Source: Siphonodentalium dalli (taxonomy: Eukaryota; Mollusca; Scaphopoda; Gadilida; Siphonodentaliidae). Taken from it: DNA of 64,000 nt. The DNA is taken from positions 274,373,614 to 274,437,613 of the forward strand of contig CP136064.1 in assembly GCA_032622095.1 (NCBI GenBank), read 5' to 3'. The notes beneath the pieces are model-generated. The model ran no database searches. It saw nothing but the letters and a program-made list of their open reading frames with translations, and had not been told where the DNA came from. Made by a program: the position numbers and the translations under genes. Below, in pieces: positions 28,801-37,800 of this stretch. Every line of letters begins with the position of its first letter. Positions within the stretch are counted from its first letter, which is position 1.

Positions 28801-31800
28801 TTCTGAATTAAGTCCATAGTGGACTTAGAGCGTTATTCGTTGACTGGCGCGGGCCACAGTGAAAACATATTATAGAGAGTATTTGCTAGACAGGCTCTTG
28901 CCTGCAAACGTTTACGCTGAAACAGCCACGCCCATACCTGTTGTTCCATCAGCCTCCGCCTGCTCCTCCTTCCCTCTCTGTTTGAACTTCATCTCACCCA
29001 TACTCATGACTGCGCATGTCTGTTTGTATGCGCTCAGTTTCTCCTCTGGTGTGAATCCCAATACATCGAAGGCTTTCTGTGAATGAAACAAAAATACTTA
29101 GTTAAATTTTTGTCGCAGAGGCCTTCCGGTGTGCGATCACAGCTGTGAATAAGCCCACTCTTTGAGAATGCTTACATCCTTTTGAGTCATAAAGTTCCCG
29201 AGAATTTTAGAGGATCAAGATTTTGTAATATAATAAACGTCACACAAAAATCGTACCACGAAGGACAACTCTATCTTGTTAGCAGCCTCAATCACGACAA
29301 ATTCCCTTTAAACTATAGATTCCACCACGATCTTTCTATCGAAATAAACCACTTTTATTTAGTTTACCTGTATGGACAAACCAGAATTTTTTTATTTTGT
29401 TTTTTAAATCAAAATTTAAAAAAACTGACGCAGTTATAACATCCTCCGGAGTACTTCGAGTTACAACACACAATTTTGTTGAAATCTGTCCTGGTGTCTG
29501 GGATGAAAATCGCGAACAGACAGACATACGGGTAGACAGATCCTACTCTTTCACGGATATAGATAATATACCAAAATATTCAGTTTGATCTGTATTTTAT
29601 TCGCAAAATAGCTAATTGTATAGTCTTGAAATCGGGATATATAAAAATTATGTTGTTGTTGTAATTGTAACCAGGAAAAAATATACCATCTTTAATTAAC
29701 AATAGTATTTTGTAAAGCCACCCAAACATTTCATGAGATGAGAGAATCCGACTTACATCTGTATCTTTCATCTCTTGTACGTCATCGATGTTGTCGACAG
29801 TTAACACGCCCTGGTTAACGTATGAATACAACCCAGCATCGGGACTCACCAACAACTTCTCTATAAAACAATTGAGTCATTACTATAGTTGAGAGCCATT
29901 TATATTTAAAATGGTTCGAAACACACCGTATGAGACCACTCTTGGAAATGTCTACAGACTACAGCGCATGCAACATATGATATAAAACGAACTTATGTGG
30001 AATGAGATTCCTTACTCAACATGTGGACATTTGATTGTGTTTCTGATAGCTAACCAACAATAGTGTTACACGTACAAAACACGTTTCTCACATTTCTCAC
30101 AACAGTGGCTATTTTTGGAGCAAAGTAAAGTATTATGTTCGAAATATTACCCAAATGCTTTTAGCAGTTGATGTTTATAAATAACAAATTGATTTCTTTA
30201 CCATAACGTGCAGGCATATAGCATTCCAAGGTTTGACTGATTCTTATCTACCATGAAATTATGGCAAATGCAGCTATTAGGTTTGGGATAAGGCTAGCAC
30301 CACTTACCATACAGATCTGGAAAAGCATTTGACAGAAGTTGGTAGAAGATATGGTAGTTCCTCTCCGCCGATTGCTGATACGTCACTCGAGATTTCTCCA
30401 ACAAATCTAAAAGTGAAAATACAATTCTGAATTACTTTGTTGGAGCAGCACATAAATACAATTCTGAATTGCTTTGTTTGAGCAGCATATTAATTCTGAA
30501 TTGCTTTGTTTGAGCAGCATACTAATTTTACTTTAATCTTCTATTATTGGGCGACTTAGATTACTCGGTGTTAATTAGTCATAAGAGGAATCGAAGTAGG
30601 TGAGGTGAAATAATGTCGTTGTTATTGACAATCACAATTTTGTCAGTACGTATATTAGATTATTAACGATTCTTCAATCAGACGTAAATCAAAAGAGTAT
30701 TTATAGTATCAATGGATTACTTACATGTTTCAATGTCAGCACCAGCTATCTTCCCCTGTGGCCCGAAATGAATCCGGACGAATTTACCCTGCAAACGATG
30801 AGAATATCTTCTGTTAAAGGTACTCTATCCGATCAGAGGGTCCCCATCTCATCAAGATACAACAATAACATTTCTTCAAAATACGCTTTAGTTATCAGAA
30901 TCGATTAATTGCAACAAAATAATGCTAACCACTGAACTGTGGTATCAACTTTCCCAAAACGTGTTATTTATCAACATTTTGTTCAACGAAATATGGCCGT
31001 ATTATCACTTGAGAATTCACGAAATTTGGCCGTATTACCACTTGATTTAGAGTTATCCATCTGCATCCGCAATTTTGACCGATACAATCCATTTGACGGC
31101 GTGTTTCTGGGCCACGTACAATTGAATTAACAAACTTCAAAAATCGATATCTGATCACTCTGAGCTATGATGAGTGGGATCCTCGACTCGAATCAAATAT
31201 TGTTTACCCCCCCCCCCCGAAGCCAAATAACTAGTCATTTAGGAGCGTAAAATCGGATTGAGTACCTATAATTTATTGCAATCCAGTGAGGAATATGTTT
31301 GCGATAATGAATAACCCGCATTTGAAATGATAGTAGGAGGAACACAAAGACATATCAACACATGACACTAGACCTATTATAACTCTCACTGCGTTGCTTG
31401 CATTATTAAATGTCAATAGCATGCTTTATTTAGATCCAAATTCCCTATGAAATGACGAGGAGTTCAATTAAATTTATCAAGAGAAAATAACGTCGCATTA
31501 TACGCGTGAATTTCGTAATGTAATTTATGGAACCGATTTTAAATAAATTTCTTATCACTAAGTAAATTATCGCACCACCAGAGGCCAATTTCCGGCGGAC
31601 CAATGGGATTAAATCAACTTTCCAATGACGTATAATACGGATTTTGACAAAATTAAGCAATTAACATTCTAATGTTGAATATGTAACACTAAATTTGACA
31701 TGATTTGGACATACGATTGGGAGAAACCGCTTTAAACAACATTAAATGGACTTACGAATCTGGATGAGTTGTTGTTCCTTGTGGTTTTAGCGTTACCGTA

Positions 31801-34800
31801 TGCTTCCAGTACGGGGTTAGCTTGCACAATTTGATCCTCCAGTGATCCCTGAAAAAAACGTACATTTTAAAACCAACCGAGTCTAATTCCCACTCAATCA
31901 TGACCGACATTAGGAAACTATTCGATATTCAATAGTATTTAAAACAACATACTCACACACAGTTGTGGTTATAAAATCAAACTATCATAAAAGATCAGCC
32001 TATATTTGTCTCTAATTTCCAGCAGACAATATTGACATGCTTTTAATGTATCTATTGGGTGTTAACATGACATACTTATGTGTACACATCGTTACTTGAA
32101 TAAATATACTCTAATATTTATCTTATACGGAGGAAATAAAGGATTGAATATAACATTTCAACATTGGTTATCTATAAGTTCCAACTTCCAACATACACCA
32201 TGTACGTCACTGCTAGCGGAGAGTCCACATACCTTCTTGTCGTCCTTGTGATCTCCAGAAGAGGCGACCAGAGCAAAGTACATTATCACTTTCTTTGTGT
32301 TTTCTGTCTTTCCGGCACCAGATTCTCCGCTGACATTGAATGGAAAGAAGAATAAACATGCATGAATAATAACCACGGACTTGTGATCGCATACGATATT
32401 GAAACGAGTCAGTATTTTATGTTTCAGTGAATGTCATCTGGTATGTATATATGCCATCAACGTCGTTTTTCGGTTGATCTATGAGATTATAGATCGATCA
32501 GTAGATGAATAACATGTTATTCGTCTACTGATCGATCTATAGGTTCATATAGGTCAACCGAAAAACGACGTTGATGGCTTATAATTACAACGATAAGACT
32601 TTAGTTTCAACTATCTACTATTAATCCATCTCAGAAAATTAATTGCCACAACAGGATTTTCCGTTGGACGATCTCCGAATTTGGTTGATGAGCCGAAAAT
32701 AAATTGGCCGAAATTGTCAACGAACAAGCAAACTTTCAGAAAATAAATATTTGCTCCTCAACTTACATTTTCAGCAATAAACTATCCATGATAACAATAA
32801 TCACTTGTTTGGCTACGATTTACGTTTAAAATGACTCAATAACATCTCAATAATTATCAACACACACAGAGTCGAATCCGAAACGATTGGATAGCGATCT
32901 CCGGTAAACATATTAACTCCAGACTCCAACCCTGATCACATCTAATGTTCGCGTGACAAATGCCATGTCATTACAATTGTTATGAAGCCGAAAATGTTAA
33001 TAGGGTTGTAATCGGGTAACACATTTTATTTATTCCCAGTAAAATTATCCATGTTCATCAGCCTGTTGATCAGTCTGATTCATAATAATTTGTGTTCACA
33101 GTAACTATACACGTTGTCATGTACGCTCTTTCGAAAATTGGACAAATGAAAAACGCGGCACGAACTTTGAGTGTTCAGTCGAGCGTTATAAAACATGAAT
33201 ACGTCTGAAATGAACAGACATAAGTATAGTATAGTATAGTGTCCATAAGAAGCGGAAACGAGCAATACAGACGTCAACTACTTTTTCAAATGTTTCTAGC
33301 GTTGAGTTTTCGAGTTTGTTTTTTCACTGAGATTCTAATGGAATTCTCGTTCCGCGGTTTCGCGTCATCCGGGGACGTCGTGTGGGGCGCCGGTTATAGA
33401 CTCGCCCATTTTTCTTAAGGTGTCACTACGCGATGTGACTCGTCTACTGCAACATATATGCACTGATAGATCAAGTCGCCCGCTAGTCTCTCGACCAATC
33501 AAATCCCCACATTTCATTGAAAACGAAAGTAGTTGTAATTATATCATATACAAGTACATTATTATATTAATTAATTCTTCATTTGGTGACTGTGATATTT
33601 TGCTAAACAGTTGAACGCCTGATTTTGAAAAAAATGGTTAACCATGCCAGGGATTCGTTTGCAACGGCGGGGTCCGAAAATGGTCCCCGGTCTAATGGCA
33701 ACTAGTCATGTTTCTTTCCCAATTTGTGACCTTAAAATTCCCAATCTCACATGAATTTAATAGGTGTGTGAGCAAATTATAGGATAGGACAATTTATTAA
33801 AAATATACACATATACATTCTTGACATAGAAGTAACAAGACAATCAATTGCACATTGTTGTGGTAAATTGAGGATTTCGGCAAATTGTTTACAAGATTTC
33901 CACGTTCATATGCTCCACTGGGATAAACTAAGACTCCAAATGCGCCCCATTTCCCCAAGTTATTATCATGAAACTTCTATTTAATTGTTAATTGTCGCGT
34001 TGTTCCTTAATCGAAGTAATCTACAAATAACAATATATTTGGATGTTTACTCACGTGATCAAACAAGACTGGTTCTCTCGATCTGAAATAAAACATTTAG
34101 TTTTAGAAGTTAAAACTTATTTCTTTAGATATTACTGTACATATAAAGTCCATTATGCATGTCAGATCCAATAAGCTGTGCTTCTCCACTAAACTGTTAT
34201 GTGGTCCTCTGACACCATTGGCATTGCGCAACATCAAATTGAATGCAAACCGAACTGTGACGAGTTCTTGTGCATCAGTATGAACAAGCCTGCAAATAGT
34301 TTGTCTCTAATTTGTAGAATGAGGTCCCCAGATGTTGAATTTAGTGAAGGCGGGCGAGCGTCACCAAATTCACCCTATGGGCACATCATTCTGCTTCGGC
34401 CTCATCTGGGAAGTATCTATAGTATCAAAGTAACATTGTTTTTGGTTACCTTTTCCCTTCTTTTTCCCTTCTTGGAAGTTTCTATAACCCCCGATTTGCA
34501 TAATCGAGGTGACTTATGGGTGAACATCACCAACTTCAACTGGTGAGCTTCAATCTTAACCTAGGTCTCCCTAGCAGTTGAGGCCTAAGCAGAATGAGGT
34601 TCACAGATGGTGAATTTGGTGACGCCGAGCTAGGGTCACTAAATTCACCATCTGGGGACCTCATTCTGCAAATGGCATACACACTATTTGTAGGCTTGAG
34701 TACGAACACAGTGACAAGAGACGTGTGTGCACTGGAAAGCGCTGTCACACATGATATGCAATTTATAATCAAACCCCCAATATTGCTAGTGTATTTTCAT

Positions 34801-37800
34801 AACACACTACCTAATTTGTCAGTTTACATTGCAGCCAAAATGGAATCGTTTCCACACGGCTGATAGTACCAATATATCCTTTATTATTCACAGTGGGGGA
34901 TGAGGTACACTTAAGTGGAAATAGCACTTGTCCTCACATCACATTGTCTGTGATAGTTGTATGTCATATACCTTGTTCTTAAAATTAGATAAATAAATAT
35001 ATTTAAAACTAAGACTATCATTCACACAACCATCAAATATATAGTTTATGTTCATCGCACTCAGCCCACTTTGTCACTATTACCTTGCAACATGAACTGG
35101 AATGCGTTGTCGGCGACGGAGAACAGATGGGGTGGCATCTCTGTCTTTCTCTTTCCTCGGTATTTATCGATGATGTTCCCAGTGTAGATAGGTAGCCTTC
35201 TGTATGGATTTATGGCTATACAGAACAACCCAGAGTAGGTCTGCAACATAAAATGTATAATGTGATGTGCAGATGTGGAGTCTTCTTTACGGATATATGG
35301 GAATACAGAACAAACCAGAGTAGGTCTGCAACATAAAATGTATAATGGGATGTATAGATATGGAGTCTTATGTTTTGGAATTATGGCGATACAGAACAAA
35401 CCATAGAACGTCTGCAACATAAAATGTATAATTTGATTTGGATATAGGACGTCTTCTGTGTGGAGTTACCATCAGTGCCCAGAAGCTACGTTACTAATGT
35501 AATATCTAAACCGTCGCATCAAATGGCTGCATCAGGAACTCTTGCATTGGATGAGCTGGATATGTGTTGCATGAGTTATTTATGAGTACTTTTACGAGTG
35601 ACAGGGATTATGTGCAGGTTGAGGTGCGTTTGATGATTAAATCGGGGCACAATCCATACCTATTTTCCATGCACACTTCAGTTATATAATATGACTTATT
35701 AACAATTACTTATTTCTGAATGTGCGTTGTGAATTTCCACAGTTCATATACTATAGTTTATCCTATCAGACAATTTTTTTTAACTTTGTGTATGATTTAA
35801 ACAAATTCAAAATCAACACCAATTTGGGTTCGAGACTTGACTGGTGACGTAGCTTCCTGGCCCTGGGCGTGCAGCCATATAAAGTAACCCGGATTAACGC
35901 TGAAAATTATATTACATGGCTGACAACTATTTGGAGATTCATCTTTGAATACGTTGAAACTATGCAATAATGTACGCCATAACGTTAATAAATTAATTGG
36001 TTCTGCTGAATTAGCTTCGATGCTGGCAGTACAAAGCGATGCTGTAAGGAAATAGTCAAGTTTTGGAGGGAGACGTTCCGGAATTAGGTAGTTTGATTTG
36101 GGTGTGCACACACAATTATACCGCCAGTAACGGAAGTATGTATTGGTGTGATATTTTGCTTGCACAAATAAAACTGTTGAGTGTTGTATCGGGCTCACGG
36201 AGAGATGTTTCGGGATTCTGTGCTTATATAAATACAATGGCTTGAGTAGCGGGATGTCAGAGTGATGTTCTGTACTTGAACAAATGAAACCGCGTGTAAT
36301 CCATGTAGACTTGTTTCGTGATTATGTATATACATTGTCACAACGCGGGAGGCAATATATACATGTATAGGCAATAGTTGGCTCCCGAAAGTAGTGTTGC
36401 GTATAATCTGAAGAGTGATAATTTTACACTTCGGGGAGGTAGTTTACCACCCGCGGATTCTAAATTGTACATCAGATCTGTTGCTAATCCGAAGAAGAAA
36501 CTGCTGAAATGGTGAACCCCTTGATGTGCAATTGTTTTACAGTGTAGTCGCACAAAGCCGCTCGTGTAGCGGGATCTAAAGTTGTGCAGCTGGTTCATTC
36601 AGATAACTCATGTCAGTCATGTCGGGTGGTTTGTCCCTCGGGTTTTAGAGTATACTCACATATATAAAACCGCTCTCGTATCGGGCTCTGAGGTTATGAA
36701 GCACGCATGATTCGTTAAGATACGTCATGTCCGCCATGTCACTGATCTGTTCGTATTTCGGCGGATTCATCTGTTGTACCTCATCCTTCTTAATCGTCTT
36801 CGTCTGAAATACGCGAGAATAATCGAAGAATCCTTGTATACACACAGATCACTTACATGTATGGCGTGGGTGGAATTTCCCTTATTTGCAGTGTTATTTG
36901 TGTATGTTGTTTCACATTGAAAGACCACCCACTCGATTTGGCATCGAATGTTCATTGCTATTGCCTGTGTTAACGGCTGGTTAAAATGAAATGTATTCCT
37001 TTCAACATTACCCACATAGCACACGGTGGTGGCGAAAGTTCGCATCGTTCGTTTTGAGTGATACATTACAATTGGGTACGAAAGCGTATAGAATAAAATT
37101 GCTTTCTCATATTGCTCGTATTCGGCAACAAAAATAAACGCTCTTTATAATAGATAATTTATTTGTACATTTATATTTTCTCGTCCACGTCAAAATACCT
37201 ATAGTCCTCATGTTGCGTTATAATTTGCTATGCTTTGCACGTGTAATAAAGTAATATTTGTCTAATGTATTCCATGTATATATCTCCGTGATTTTTATCC
37301 AACCCACGTCAACTATAAATGTCATAGATCATGTCACAAATCTGCTCTGGCTATACGTCAGTATAGATCATACTCCACCAGTTCAAAACCTGGGAACTTT
37401 TTGAACTTCATTACATTGGAAAATAATAGGTAATATATTTCTTAGTTAACGTACGAGACTTAATGCAACATGTTACAGTAGGTGATGTCCAGCTCTAAAT
37501 TGTGTGATGTAGACGGCTTATTTGAGCCGAGTTCGCTTTGATTCGCTTATAAGCATAAAATTTCCCTCGGGTAATCAATTAAATTACGTAGGTATTTATA
37601 TAACTTAGAAATATATCACCTGCCTTATTTTTGAATGTTCTAAAATCCGGGCAGAACATCAAAATTTACTAGATTAGTGATTCACGGCATTGTCTGCAAA
37701 AGTATCTAAAACCCGTAATCGTTTACCTCATTTTTGGCCGTCTTCACTGATACTGTGGCACCACCATCGCTCTCTATCTCCGCCCGTATGAACCCCTCCT

